Source of the DNA: Glycomyces sp. YM15
GTDB taxonomy: Bacteria > Actinomycetota > Actinomycetes > Mycobacteriales > Micromonosporaceae
Assembly (NCBI RefSeq): GCF_016918015.1
Contig: NZ_JAERMK010000010.1
Span: forward strand, 62,001 to 126,000
Length of the DNA: 64,000 nt
Direction: 5' to 3'
Below are positions 8,397-17,797 of this stretch, piece by piece. Under the pieces are notes generated by a model. That model saw only the letters and a list, made by a program, of their open reading frames with translations. It ran no database searches and was not told the DNA's origin. A program made the translations under genes and the position numbers. Every line of letters starts with the position of its first letter. Within the stretch, counting starts at the first letter, position 1.

Positions 8397-11000
8397 GTGG
8401 ACGTCAACCGTTTGACCACCAAGAGCCGAGAAGTGATCTCCCAGGCCGCGCGCACCGCGGCCGCCGGAGGGAACCCGGCCGTCGAACCCTGGCACCTCCT
8501 GGACGCGCTCCTCACCGTCGACGGCTCCACCGCGCCCGGGCTGCTCCAGCTCGTGGGTGTCACCCCCGGCACCGTCTCGGCCGAGACCGAGCGGCGCATC
8601 GACGAGCTCCCGTCGGCCTCCGGGCCGTCCGTCTCCGAGCCGTCCATGGCCCGCGAATCCCTGCGCGCCATCAACGCCGCGGACAAGCTCGCCACCGACT
8701 ACGGCGACGAGTACGTCTCCACCGAGCACCTCATCACCGGCCTGGTCCAGGCCGGCGGTGACGTCGCCGCCTTCCTGGCAGAGCACGGCGCCACCGACAA
8801 GAAGCTCATCAGCGCCTTCCCGACCCTGCGCGGCGGCGATCGCAAGATCTCCACCGCCGACCCCGAGCAGGGCTACAAGGCCCTCGAGAAGTACGCCGTC
8901 GACCTCACCGAAACCGCCCGTTCGGGCAAAGTGGACCCCGTGATCGGCCGCGACACCGAGATCCGCCGCGTCATCCAGGTCCTCTCCCGCCGCACCAAGA
9001 ACAACCCGGTCCTCATCGGCGAGCCCGGCGTCGGCAAGACCGCGATCGTCGAAGGCCTCGCCCAGCGCATCGTCGCCGGGGACGTGCCCGAGTCGCTGCG
9101 CGACCGCCGCGTCATGCTCCTCGACCTCGCCAGCATGATCGCCGGAGCGCAGTACCGCGGCCAGTTCGAGGAGCGCTTCAAGTCCGTCCTGGAGGAGATC
9201 AAATCCTCCGACGGGGAGATCATCCCGTTCATCGACGAGCTGCACACCATGGTTGGCGCCGGCAAGTCCGAAGGCTCCATGGACGCCGGGAACATGCTCA
9301 AGCCCGCCCTCGCCCGCGGCGAACTCCACATGATCGGCGCGACCACCCTCAACGAGTACCGCGAGCACATCGAGAAGGACGCCGCCCTCGAACGCCGCTT
9401 CCAGCAGGTGTACGTCGGCGAACCGTCCGTCGAGGACACCGTCGCGATCCTCCGGGGCCTCAAGGAGCGCTACGAGGTCCACCACGGCGTGCGCATCACC
9501 GACTCCGCGCTCGTCGCCGCCGCGCAGCTCTCGGACCGCTACCTCCAGGACCGGAAACTCCCGGACAAGGCCATCGACCTCGTCGACGAGGCCGCCAGCC
9601 GCCTCCGCATCGAGATCGACTCGCGCCCCGAGGAGATCGACACGATCGAGCGCGCCGTCCGCCGCCTGGAGATCGAGGAGACCGCCCTCCAGAACGAGAC
9701 GGACGACCCCGCCTCCGCCGAGCGGCTCGCGTTCCTCCAGCGCGAACTCGCCGACGAACGCGAGAAGCTCGCGGCCCTCTCCCGCCAATGGGAGTCCGAG
9801 AAGAGCCGCATCGGCAAGGTCTCCGAGCTGAAAGAGGAACTCGACGACCTCCGCACCCAGGCCGAACGCGCCGAACGCGAATACGACCTCGAGAAGGCCG
9901 CGCAGCTGCGCTACGGCCGCATCCCCGAACTCGAGCAGCAGCTCACCGCCGCGGAAGCGGAACTCGCCAGCGCCGACACGGACCCGGCCCACCAGCCGAT
10001 GCTGAAGGAGGAGATCGACGCCGACGAGATCGCCGACGTCGTCAGCGCCTGGACCGGCATCCCCGCGGGCCGGCTCCAGGAGAGCGAGACCCACAAGCTC
10101 CTCCATGCCGAGGAGGTCCTGGGTGAACGCGTGGTCGGCCAGCTCGACGCGGTCACGGTCGTGTCCGACGCCCTCCGCCGCGCCCGTGCGGGCCTGTCCG
10201 ACCCGAACCGCCCGACAGGCTCGTTCATCTTCGCGGGACCGACCGGCGTCGGCAAGACCGAGCTTGCAAAAGCTCTGGCGCAGTTCATGTTCGACGACGA
10301 CCGCGCCATGATCCGCATCGACATGGGCGAGTACACCGAGCAGCATTCGGTGGCCCGTCTGATCGGCGCCCCGCCCGGATACGTGGGCTACGAGGAAGGC
10401 GGGCAGCTCACCGAGCCCGTGCGCCGCCGCCCGTATTCCGTCGTCCTCCTGGACGAGGTCGAGAAGGCCCACCCGAGGGTCTTCGACACGCTGCTCCAAG
10501 TCCTGGACGACGGCCGCCTCACCGACGGCCAGGGCCGCACCGTGGACTTCCGCAACGTCATCCTCATCATGACCTCGAACCTCGGCTCCCAGGTGCTCAT
10601 GGATCCGCTGCTCGAGGACGCGGCGAAACGCGACCAGGTCATGGCCGCGATCCGCAGCCACTTCAAGCCCGAGTTCCTCAACCGCCTCGACGACATCGTC
10701 ATCTTCCACGCGCTCGAGCACGACCACCTCAAGTCGATCGTGGACGTCCAACTGCGGTTCCTGGAGCAGCGCATGGAGACCCGCCGCCTCAAGCTCGCGG
10801 TGGACGACTCGGCGAAGTCCTGGCTCGCCGACCGCGGCTTCGACCCGGTCTACGGCGCCCGCCCGCTGCGCCGCCTCATCCAGTCCTCCATCGGAGACCC
10901 GCTCTCGCGGGAACTCCTGGAAGGCAAGATCATCGACGGCGACACGGTCAAGGTCGGCGTGAGCGACCAGGGCGACAAGCTCACGGTTGCCAAGGGCTGA
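8397..11000 (+). CDS. clpB: ATP-dependent disaggregase ClpB
   Basis: An 867-residue Hsp100 chaperone that threads aggregated proteins through a hexameric ring with DnaK help, in the cytosol. It has a Clp N-domain (~1-140), first AAA domain with Walker A GEPGVGKT near 208 and [12 protein letters not shown], the coiled-coil M domain (~415-525) that distinguishes ClpB from ClpA and ClpC, and a second AAA domain with GPTGVGKTE near 614. The length is normal. The GTG at 8397 is preferred: it follows AAGGAG and starts the usual [11 protein letters not shown] sequence, while the longer frame from 8352 would begin next to the operator. A HAIR box upstream points to HspR control. Confidence 0.95.
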   Translation: MDVNRLTTKSREVISQAARTAAAGGNPAVEPWHLLDALLTVDGSTAPGLLQLVGVTPGTVSAETERRIDELPSASGPSVSEPSMARESLRAINAADKLATDYGDEYVSTEHLITGLVQAGGDVAAFLAEHGATDKKLISAFPTLRGGDRKISTADPEQGYKALEKYAVDLTETARSGKVDPVIGRDTEIRRVIQVLSRRTKNNPVLIGEPGVGKTAIVEGLAQRIVAGDVPESLRDRRVMLLDLASMIAGAQYRGQFEERFKSVLEEIKSSDGEIIPFIDELHTMVGAGKSEGSMDAGNMLKPALARGELHMIGATTLNEYREHIEKDAALERRFQQVYVGEPSVEDTVAILRGLKERYEVHHGVRITDSALVAAAQLSDRYLQDRKLPDKAIDLVDEAASRLRIEIDSRPEEIDTIERAVRRLEIEETALQNETDDPASAERLAFLQRELADEREKLAALSRQWESEKSRIGKVSELKEELDDLRTQAERAEREYDLEKAAQLRYGRIPELEQQLTAAEAELASADTDPAHQPMLKEEIDADEIADVVSAWTGIPAGRLQESETHKLLHAEEVLGERVVGQLDAVTVVSDALRRARAGLSDPNRPTGSFIFAGPTGVGKTELAKALAQFMFDDDRAMIRIDMGEYTEQHSVARLIGAPPGYVGYEEGGQLTEPVRRRPYSVVLLDEVEKAHPRVFDTLLQVLDDGRLTDGQGRTVDFRNVILIMTSNLGSQVLMDPLLEDAAKRDQVMAAIRSHFKPEFLNRLDDIVIFHALEHDHLKSIVDVQLRFLEQRMETRRLKLAVDDSAKSWLADRGFDPVYGARPLRRLIQSSIGDPLSRELLEGKIIDGDTVKVGVSDQGDKLTVAKG

Positions 11001-11030
11001 TCGAGCTCACCGTCAACAAGGTCTGATCGA
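10979..11030 (+). repeat. Imperfect 26-bp tandem duplication of the clpB 3' end
   Basis: The last codons of clpB plus its stop (AAGCTCACGGTTGCC...) are followed directly by a second, diverged copy (GAGCTCACCGTCAAC...). The second copy would encode ELTVNKV and its own stop. It lies outside the gene and looks like a decayed slippage duplication. Confidence 0.6.
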
Positions 11031-11032
11031 GT

Positions 11033-11067
11033 CCGGGCGGGGCGGCGAAGCGCGTCGCTCCGCCCGG
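11033..11067 (+). terminator. Terminator after clpB
   Basis: CCGGGCGG pairs with CCGCCCGG across a GC-rich loop that can itself fold, followed by CGTTTTCGG. It lies 33 bases after the clpB stop codon. Confidence 0.6.
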
Positions 11068-11828
11068 CGTTTTCGGCTGCACCGTGCCGCTCGCGCGGCG
11101 GACGAGGCTTCCCCTGGGTTTTGTCCGGGCGGCTTCCGGTGTGGAATGGGTTGCGCTCAAACCGGGCAGCGACGGAGGACGGTGTGGGCGGTCGGGGCTC
11201 GTGCCCGGACTGAGGGCCGCGGAGGCTGGGGGCCGTTGCGGCGGGCATTGTTGTGGCGGTGACACTCCCGGGCGCGGGGTGCGAAGGCGCGGTTCAGTTG
11301 CGGCCCAGTCGATCAGGCTGGGTGTGGGGTGGGGGAACATGAGGAGGTTCTCCACCTGTGGGTGATGACAGTCGGGGGTTGTATGGGGGACAATTGAGGT
11401 ACGTACAGGGACAGGAAACTGGTACAGGTGTCGGGGTAGGTGTAAGCAGACTACGACAAGCCTCTGGCCGATCCGACAAACCGACTTGTTTCGAGGCGAC
11501 GACCCCGCAAGCCAGGGTGCTCCTCCACTGGAGGCGTCCGATCTCACCCCCGTGCCATCGCCCGCAGCTGTCCGCGCCCCCGATGGGCCGTGACTGGGTG
11601 GACGATCCTAGTTGGGATCACCCCAACCAGAAGGCAATGCCCCACACGGGGGCACTCGCGATTCGAGCACGACCCGCCAGCGTCAGCGGCGAAGCCACAC
11701 CGAGCGAATAGAGGACTCGGTACGGCGACACCGCAAGCACGTCCATGGCGAGCACCACCTCCGCCCCGGCGCCGGCATGCCCCCCTAAGGGCCCCAGCAT
11801 TCCAGGGCGGACCCCAGGCAACAGCCAC

Positions 11829-11870
11829 GAACCGCAAGGACCGCAAGGACGGACCGCAAGGACCGGGAGG
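11829..11870. repeat. Short tandem repeat (ACCGCAAGG unit)
   Basis: The unit ACCGCAAGG occurs three times in tight succession with small spacer differences. It gives low-complexity peptides in all frames and supports the reading that this region is not coding. Confidence 0.6.
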
Positions 11871-11975
11871 CCGCACCACTCACCGGGCGATCCGCTCGGG
11901 GAGCTGCCGGGCGGTCGCACCATTCCGGTAGGGACGGCGAGCGCCGGCATCCGCCCTCGCGGGACGGTGTGTGCA

Positions 11976-12030
11976 GGCGGAAGCCGAAGGGCTCGAAGCG
12001 GAAGCCGAAGGGCCGGAAGCAGAAGCCGCA
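11976..12030. repeat. Tandem repeat of a GGAAGCCGAAGGGC-like unit
   Basis: GCGGAAGCCGAAGGGC appears twice about 22 bases apart, followed by a degenerate third copy (GGAAGCAGAAGCCG). No protein domain spans it. Confidence 0.6.
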
Positions 12031-12208
12031 GCGCGGTGAGCAGGGTGAGTGGGGCCGGTGAGGGAGGCAAGTCGAGCAGCGGGAAGGAGGCGGCAGGCGC
12101 ATGAGGACCACGACCATGTACACGAGCACCGGCCTGGCCGGGCCGATGCGGACCGCTGGTTGCGCCCGCGTCGCCGGCCGGTCCGGGATCGGGACCGCCT
12201 TGGGAATC

Positions 12209-12246
12209 GCCTGCCGAGGCAGGCGCTTGGTAAGACGGCGTCTTAC
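12209..12246. terminator. Two adjacent hairpins
   Basis: CGCCTGCC/GGCAGGCG (12209-12226) is followed at once by GTAAGAC-GGC-GTCTTAC (12230-12246). They lie immediately downstream of the minus-strand gene relic and may be its old terminator or an operator. Confidence 0.4.
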
Positions 12247-12600
12247 TTAGATGAGATCTAAGTCAGAAATATTCATGCCTGTTTGTCTATTTATTGGATG
12301 GTTCTGGAGTTCGTTCCAGAGCCGTTCGAAGTCACATGCAGCGGTCTCTGCCGTTTTGGTGATCACGACGAGGAACGTCTGACACTGGATCTCGGTGCGG
12401 GCGGCGGCCATGACGAAAGTCCACTCCAATTCCCTTTTGATCCAAGGGCCATCGGGGACGTCCATCGCCGCAGCAAATCGCGGGTGCCCGTTCTCTCGCG
12501 GAACATGAGCACTTGGCCGATCCTATGGCTGTCGTCGAACCATGCGTTGGTGTATTCGGGCAGGTCCTTTCCCCCTTCTGTTCAGGACCGCCTTGTTGCG
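12247..12600 (-). pseudogene. Frameshifted relic of an unrecognised gene
   Basis: On the minus strand two protein-like stretches lie in different frames. First comes an open stretch beginning about 12570 that reads DLPEYTNAWFDDSHRIGQV and continues to about 12480. Then, from 12465 to the stop at 12247, comes WIKRELEWTFVMAAARTEI followed by a stretch ending in NRQTGMNISDLDLI. Neither has a proper start with a ribosome site. Composition is natural and notably AT-richer than the surroundings (12240-12340). I read this as one gene broken by a frameshift, probably acquired from elsewhere. No family is recognised. Confidence 0.4.
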
Positions 12601-12820
12601 GCCGGGCACTGGTGACGAGTGGCGCGCGTGGATCCTGAAGGGCGCCCGCGCGCTCATCACCGAGCCGGGCGACTGAACTTCCCGCGACGCGCAGCTCCAG
12701 ACCGTGTCGCGGGCTCCTCGGGGCCGGTCGTTGAGGTGGGGTTGACCGGCCCCGCTCCGATCGTCAGACCTGGCCCGGCACACCCTGCCGCAGCGGCCGG
12801 GCTCTGCCGTTTCCTCAGTC
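12601..12820. other. Intergenic stretch between the relic and the DUF6528 gene
   Basis: No gene is seen here. The minus-strand open frame that covers it (12523-12783) encodes an Arg/Ser/Pro-rich string without start signals. Confidence 0.4.
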
Positions 12821-13771
12821 CTAGTTGTAGGCGGTCGAGTACAGGCGGGCCTTGTAGAACCAGGCCCCGCTGCGAGTCCGGTTCGTCGACTGCGAGAAGA
12901 CGACGGTTTCGCTGGCCCAGTTGTGCGAGCCCGAACCGCCCTTGCCGCGGACGTAGAAGTGCTCGCCGGACGAGTGCTTCACGTACGACTTGACACGGGT
13001 GGTGTCATGCAGCCTGGTCTTCGTCTGCGTGCCCTTGTTGAACGAGTACACGCCATGGGTGTCGGTGACCAGCATCCGACCGCTGTTGGAGTAGTCGGGC
13101 TGGAGGTCGTGGCCCAGGCCGGACAGCGTCACCGACTTGCCGGTGTAAGACAGCCGGGTGCTCCGTTTGGAGCCGGTGACCTTGTAGGCCTTGACGATCT
13201 TGTTCCCGCAGGCCCACAGCCACTTGAGCCCCGGGTCCCACAGCACCCCGTGCGCGCCGGGCAGATCGAGCTCCTGCACTCGGGCCAGGGTGCCCGGCTT
13301 GCTCACGTCCGAGGGCGCCCAGAGGGTGAGGAAGCCGTCGGAACTCGCCGAGACGTACGCCCCGATGTTGGGGATGCGCTCGAACGCGTGCGGATTGCCG
13401 CCAGGGCGAGCTTCCCAGAGCAGGTCGGTCGAGGAGTGGACCTTCTTGCTCTTGACGTCCCAGATGCCGACCGCACCGCCCGAAGCGGCCAGCAGCCCGA
13501 CAGTGCCGTGCGAGGCGGTGGAGCGGATGCGGACGTCCGAGAGGTCGGCCCAGTAAGGGTTGGCCGCCTTGTAGATCTTCTCGGCGTTGGCGTCGGTGAA
13601 GGCCTTGTTCTTGGGGAAGACCATCGCATAGTTCTTCTTCTGCTCGGCCACGATGACCTTGTAGTTCGCGGCCTGGGCCTCCTGCGCGGCCGCCGGGGCG
13701 GCGGCGAATCCGGCCGCCGCGGCGGCCGGCAGCAGCAGCCCGGCACCTCGCAGTAGTGCGCGCCTGTCCAT
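12821..13771 (-). CDS. Secreted DUF6528-type beta-propeller-like protein
   Basis: 316 residues with a Tat-like signal peptide (MDRRALLRGAGLLLPAAAAA, cleavage near APAAA-QE). The mature part has short repeats of the kind seen in propeller proteins: WADLSDVRIR, GGAVGIWDV, GGNPHAFERIPNIGAYVSA, PGAHGVLWDPGLKWLWACG and a C-terminal NRTRSGAWFYKARLY. These match the DUF6528 family of secreted actinobacterial proteins, whose function is unknown. The ATG at 13771 follows GAGGAGG, which overrules the longer frame from 13816. A shortened paralogue lies at 18411-18887. Family name is from memory of its motif pattern. Confidence 0.75.
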   Translation of the reverse strand: MDRRALLRGAGLLLPAAAAAGFAAAPAAAQEAQAANYKVIVAEQKKNYAMVFPKNKAFTDANAEKIYKAANPYWADLSDVRIRSTASHGTVGLLAASGGAVGIWDVKSKKVHSSTDLLWEARPGGNPHAFERIPNIGAYVSASSDGFLTLWAPSDVSKPGTLARVQELDLPGAHGVLWDPGLKWLWACGNKIVKAYKVTGSKRSTRLSYTGKSVTLSGLGHDLQPDYSNSGRMLVTDTHGVYSFNKGTQTKTRLHDTTRVKSYVKHSSGEHFYVRGKGGSGSHNWASETVVFSQSTNRTRSGAWFYKARLYSTAYN

Positions 13772-14001
13772 GCAGTCCTCCTCGATGCATCGGCTAGGGC
13801 TCTTATCGCCCCGCACCGGACCAGTCGGGCCCGGTCGGACCTACAGACGCGCCCGGGTCCCCGAACGGTTGCAGTGAACGGCAGATGCATGCACAACGAC
13901 CTCAGTAGACCACTGCCTTCACTCCTTCTGCCCCATGCCACTGAGGAATGAAAATCGGCGGTTCCCCGGAATAACCCGGCATTGTTGGTCATAGTGCACT
14001 C

Positions 14002-14967
14002 ATGGCCGTTCCCGAATCACTGGGCCTGACACGCCGCACCGTCCTCACCGGAGCGGCCGCCCTCCTTGCCGCCGGAACCGCGGGCCTCACCGCCCCGCGG
14101 CCCGCTCGCGCGGAAGGTCTGCCGCAGGTCCGGGCCGCAGCAGCGGGCTGGGCCGGTAGCAATGGCGAGCTCCTCGTGCTCACCGCCGATCCCGCGACCG
14201 AGGCCGACTACGCCCTCCGGCTGCTCGCGGCCACTGAGGACCCCGACGCCGGCGCCGAACTCGGATCGTCGCTGCCGCTGCCGCTGCCTGAGGGCTTCCA
14301 TCCGCATTCGATGGCCGCGCTCGGCGACGTCCTCTGGGTGACCGGTGCCGTCGAGCTCGCGCCCGACCGGGTCCGGCCCGCGCTCGTCCGCGTCCACGAG
14401 TCCACTGCCGCCCATGCCGAACTTCCCGTCCCGAAGGCGATCCGATCCGGCATCGCCACCGCCATCACGCCCATCGGCGACCGTGGCCTCGCCGTCGTCC
14501 TCGAAGGCTGCCCTGATCCGCATCTCACCGCCATCTCCCGCAGCCACCTCGCCGTCAGCAAGGACCACGGTCGCACCTGGACCGGTCGGCCCCTCGCCTC
14601 CGGGCTCGGCGAGGGCTACGGCACCGTCCTGACCGAAAGCGACCACGGCCTCTTCATCGCCGTCGTCGACGGTGACGGCACCCAAACCGTCCACACCACC
14701 GCGAAGACCGGCGTCCTCAGGCAAGCCGCCAGGCTCCCCGATGCCGGCCGCCCGATGGCCGCGGTCGCGACGGACGACCATGTCCGCGTCTTCTCCGACC
14801 GGGACGGCACCGTCGCCCAGACCCGCTTCACCGCCAAAGGCGACATCCTCGAATCCTCGCCCGATTGCGGCTGCAGCGGCGAGATCCTCGCCGTCCCCGG
14901 CCGCCGCGGCACATGGCTGGAGACCGACGGCAGCACCATCCACATCCGAAGCACCGACCAGAGGTGA
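14002..14967 (+). CDS. Tat-exported protein with propeller-like repeats
   Basis: 321 residues. A twin-arginine signal (LTRRTVLTGAAALLAAGTA, cleavage near ARA-EG) precedes a soluble domain of alternating short strands and an Asp-box-like SKDHGRTW near residue 190, suggesting a sialidase-like propeller. No enzyme motif is seen. There is no ribosome site before the ATG, and a CATAGT sequence sits about 10 bases upstream, so the transcript may be leaderless. It is divergent from the DUF6528 gene and is followed 17 bases later by the next envelope gene, likely in one operon. Function unknown. Confidence 0.6.
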   Translation: MAVPESLGLTRRTVLTGAAALLAAGTAGLTAPRPARAEGLPQVRAAAAGWAGSNGELLVLTADPATEADYALRLLAATEDPDAGAELGSSLPLPLPEGFHPHSMAALGDVLWVTGAVELAPDRVRPALVRVHESTAAHAELPVPKAIRSGIATAITPIGDRGLAVVLEGCPDPHLTAISRSHLAVSKDHGRTWTGRPLASGLGEGYGTVLTESDHGLFIAVVDGDGTQTVHTTAKTGVLRQAARLPDAGRPMAAVATDDHVRVFSDRDGTVAQTRFTAKGDILESSPDCGCSGEILAVPGRRGTWLETDGSTIHIRSTDQR

Positions 14968-14984
14968 ACCCTGAAGGAGGATCG

Positions 14985-15794
14985 ATGACCTTCCCCAGCA
15001 GCAGCATTGCGTTCGCACGCTCGACCTGCGAGTACCCCGACATCACTCGCAACTGGTTCTACGACAGCGGCTGGAAGATGCGCTACCGCACCGGGTACGA
15101 CCGCAACGGCTTCGGCGTCCACCCCAACGTCACCTCCTTCACCATGCACGAGGAGGCCCACTCCCAAGCCGGCAAGGTCATCCGCGACCTGCACTCCCTC
15201 GGCAAGTACCACGGGTACGCCGGCATCTCGCGCCCGTACCAGTGGACCGGTCTCGCAGGAGCGAAGGTCTGCAAGCCCGGCTACCACCGGTACGGCGCCG
15301 CCATCGACTTCACCAGGTTCGACTGGGGTTCCGACTGCTTCGTCGACACCGCCGTCCACGGCAGGGCCCGCCGATACCTGCGCCGCCGCTACCTCGCCGT
15401 GATCGCCACCTGCCGCAAGCACTTCGGGATCGTCCTGCACCGGCACAACGACCCCGACGGCTCCCACTGGAACCACATCCACGTCGACCGCGGGCGCAAG
15501 GCAGTCGCCATGAGCTGGGGCTACACGACCGACACGACCATCATCCAATGGGCCGCACGGGATCTGGCCGGAGTCACGGACCTGGCGATCGACGGCGACT
15601 TCGGACCCAAGACCACTGCGGCCTTCAAGACCCTCCGAAGTCGCTTCGGCGCTGAAGACTTCGATCCGACCGCGTCCAACACCAACACCATGCTCTGGCT
15701 CAACCTCATCGGCTGGCACGGCATGGCCGACCAGGACGCCGGCACCTACCAGGTCAAGGACATCGAGCGACACGAGGCCGCCGCAAGCGATTGA
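14985..15794 (+). CDS. M15/extensin-like protein with a peptidoglycan-binding-like tail
   Basis: 269 residues from the ATG behind AAGGAGG. The core has the metallopeptidase-like pattern HRYGAAIDFTRFDW then DGSHWNHIHVDRG, i.e. H-x6-D ... H-x-H, which in the M15/extensin-C fold binds zinc and cuts peptidoglycan cross-links. The C-terminal ~80 residues include LAIDGDFGPKTTAAFKTLRS, a peptidoglycan-binding-domain-like pattern. No signal peptide is visible, which is odd for a wall enzyme; it may leave the cell another way or be processed from a misread start. It lies 17 bases after the Tat protein gene. Confidence 0.65.
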   Translation: MTFPSSSIAFARSTCEYPDITRNWFYDSGWKMRYRTGYDRNGFGVHPNVTSFTMHEEAHSQAGKVIRDLHSLGKYHGYAGISRPYQWTGLAGAKVCKPGYHRYGAAIDFTRFDWGSDCFVDTAVHGRARRYLRRRYLAVIATCRKHFGIVLHRHNDPDGSHWNHIHVDRGRKAVAMSWGYTTDTTIIQWAARDLAGVTDLAIDGDFGPKTTAAFKTLRSRFGAEDFDPTASNTNTMLWLNLIGWHGMADQDAGTYQVKDIERHEAAASD

Positions 15795-15834
15795 CCGCGA
15801 CCGGCCCGCACCCGAGCCCAGTAAGGAGCACGTC

Positions 15835-16902
15835 TTGGACGACCCGCACAGGATCATCACCGCCAGGAAGCACTTCGCCGTCGTCGCGGTGCTCGCACTC
15901 GCGGGCGCGACGAGTGCCTGCGACATGGCCGCCATATCGAACGGCGAGGGCGCCGGCACGTTCTACGCCCTCGGCGACGACCACCGGCTCTACCGCTGGG
16001 GCCCGGCCGCCGAAAACCAGCCCGACGCCTCCGCCGAGACCGCGGCGGGCATCGAGCCGGTCCTCGACCTCAGCGGCGTCTGGGACGAAGAGGGCGACGT
16101 CGGCACCGTCCTCCGCTCGTCCCTCAGCCTCGATCCGGTCGAGCGGCACGCCGCGTGGATCGCCGGAGCGAGCCCCAGCGCGGCGCTCATGTTCGGCGAC
16201 CTCGGCACCGGCGAGATCACCACCGGCGTCGAATACCCGCTCGATCACGCCTGCATCGACCCCTCCTGGCTCCCCGACGGCTCCGCGGTCCTCGCCCACC
16301 GGGCCCCGGTCTGGGGCACCGAGGCCGACGTGGACACGGGTGACGACATCCCGTTCCCGGTCAAGTCCTGGGGCGCCACCGAATGGCACTCGCCCGACGC
16401 CGGGCAGCTTCCCACCACCGTGGAACTCGACCCGGAGGGCTGCCGACTGCGCTGGTACACCGCCGAAGACGGCACCGCCCAGGCGCTCTACCACGACCTC
16501 GGGCTCAACTACCTCTACCGCATCGACGCGGACGGCCGAGTGCTGGAGACGACCCCGGTCTCGAGCCTCGAAGGCAGCGACCCGGTCACCATCGGCCTCG
16601 TCAACGTGGACCCGGCCGGCCGATACGCCTGCTTCGTCGAGGACTACGAGACCAACGGCGCGGTCAAGGGCGGGTTCACCGTCCGCGCCGAATCCGGCAC
16701 CCGCGTCGTCGACCTCATTTCAGGCGAGGCCGTCGGCCCCGACGAGCCCGGCTGCACGAGCCTCCACGAGGACGGCTTCGTCTCCCGCGACGGCGCCTCC
16801 GTCGCGTTCATCGGCTACGACGGCGAGCAGCGTTGGGCCACCGAGCTTCCCGCCACGATCGCCGAGTCGCCGGTCCTCTACTTCTTCCCCGACGAGTCGT
16901 GA
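15835..16902 (+). CDS. Probable lipoprotein, function unknown
   Basis: 355 residues from a TTG start six bases after AAGGAG. The N-terminus has basic residues, a hydrophobic run and a weak lipobox (LALAGATSAC, Cys near 29). The rest is acidic and strand-rich, with DPAGRYACFVEDYE and DGASVAFIGYDGEQRW typical of WD40/TolB-like propeller blades. It follows the M15-like gene by 40 bases and ends four bases before the MOSC frame opens. A sensor or scaffold at the outer membrane face is plausible, but nothing specific can be said. Confidence 0.6.
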   Translation: MDDPHRIITARKHFAVVAVLALAGATSACDMAAISNGEGAGTFYALGDDHRLYRWGPAAENQPDASAETAAGIEPVLDLSGVWDEEGDVGTVLRSSLSLDPVERHAAWIAGASPSAALMFGDLGTGEITTGVEYPLDHACIDPSWLPDGSAVLAHRAPVWGTEADVDTGDDIPFPVKSWGATEWHSPDAGQLPTTVELDPEGCRLRWYTAEDGTAQALYHDLGLNYLYRIDADGRVLETTPVSSLEGSDPVTIGLVNVDPAGRYACFVEDYETNGAVKGGFTVRAESGTRVVDLISGEAVGPDEPGCTSLHEDGFVSRDGASVAFIGYDGEQRWATELPATIAESPVLYFFPDES

Positions 16903-16926
16903 CGCGTGCGGCATAGGATCGCCGAC

Positions 16927-17748
16927 GTGAACCGCGTCCTCGGCATCCGCCGTCACCCGCTCAAATCGGCCGCCGCCGAACACGTCCGCGAAGCCTTCGT
17001 CGGCAAACACGGTCTCGACGGCGACCGCACCTGGACCTGCCTCGACGCCGACGGCACGATCGGCAGCGCCAAACAGCCGCGCCTGTGGGGCGGCCTGCTC
17101 GCCGTGAGCGCCGCCTTCGACCCGGCGAGCGGCGACGTCCGCATCGCCGCCCCGGGCCGGTCGCCCGCCCCCGCAGGCAGTCCCGAAGCCGACGCCGCCG
17201 TCTCGGACGTGCTCGGCCGCCCCGTCCACCTCACCCGCACCGCGCCCCAGCAGCTGAAACGCCACCACTGGTGGCCCGATGAGCCCGGCATGATCCCCGA
17301 CTGGGCCGCCGACGTCGAACCCGGCGGCGACGACCTCGTGAACGTCCGCTCCAGCGCGGCCGACGGCCGTTTCTTCGACTACGGCGCGCTCCACCTCGTC
17401 ACCACCGGCGCCCTGGCACGTCTCGGCGCCGAACACGGCAGCACGGTCGACGCGACCCGGTTCCGCCCCAACCTGATCCTCGACCTGCCGGGCGATCCGC
17501 GTCCAGGACAGCGGATCACGATCGGCCCCGACCTCGTCGTGCAGGTCTCGGTGCCCACGCCGCGCTGCGTCATCCCGTCCCTCGCCCACGGCGACGCCCC
17601 CGCCGACCGCGGGCTCCTCAAGACCCTCGCCGCGCACCACCGCGTCGACGTCCCCGCCTTCGGTCGCGCCACCTGCTTCGGCTTCTACGCCGACATCCTC
17701 GCGGTCGGCACCGTCAGCACCGGCGATCGGGCGACGGTCGCCGACTGA
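16927..17748 (+). CDS. MOSC domain protein
   Basis: 273 residues. It has an N-terminal MOSC beta-barrel region (GIRRHPLKSAAAEHVREAFVGKHGLDGDR) and a MOSC core with RFRPNLILDL and the Cys-containing VPTPRCVIPS. MOSC proteins carry sulfur or molybdenum cofactor on a conserved Cys, as in the mARC/YiiM group, which reduces N-hydroxylated compounds. I chose the GTG at 16927 after ATAGGATC; a GTG at 16906 is also open. The substrate is not predictable. Confidence 0.8.
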   Translation: MNRVLGIRRHPLKSAAAEHVREAFVGKHGLDGDRTWTCLDADGTIGSAKQPRLWGGLLAVSAAFDPASGDVRIAAPGRSPAPAGSPEADAAVSDVLGRPVHLTRTAPQQLKRHHWWPDEPGMIPDWAADVEPGGDDLVNVRSSAADGRFFDYGALHLVTTGALARLGAEHGSTVDATRFRPNLILDLPGDPRPGQRITIGPDLVVQVSVPTPRCVIPSLAHGDAPADRGLLKTLAAHHRVDVPAFGRATCFGFYADILAVGTVSTGDRATVAD

Positions 17749-17750
17749 GG

Positions 17751-17786
17751 CGAAGCGGCCCCCGCAGGAGAGCGGGGGCCGCTTCG
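17751..17786. terminator. Bidirectional terminator
   Basis: A perfect 15-bp inverted repeat (17751-17765 with 17772-17786) with loop AGGAGA lies between the converging MOSC and I36-inhibitor genes. Confidence 0.8.
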
Positions 17787-17797
17787 GTCCTGGCCGC

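Larger units (their letters stand above)
11068..12229. other. About 1.2 kb without a convincing gene
   Basis: Several overlapping frames are open here, but all encode Arg, Pro and Gly-rich low-complexity strings and none has a plausible domain or a good ribosome site. The part around 11340-11480 is less GC-rich than its surroundings. Two short tandem repeat tracts lie near 11829-11870 and 11976-12030. This looks like decayed or non-coding DNA after the clpB terminator. A short transcript or very small gene cannot be excluded. Confidence 0.5.

Noticed and set aside
8373-10751. A long minus-strand frame across clpB
   Set aside because: Shadow of clpB codon bias; Asp, Gly and Val-rich without any motif.
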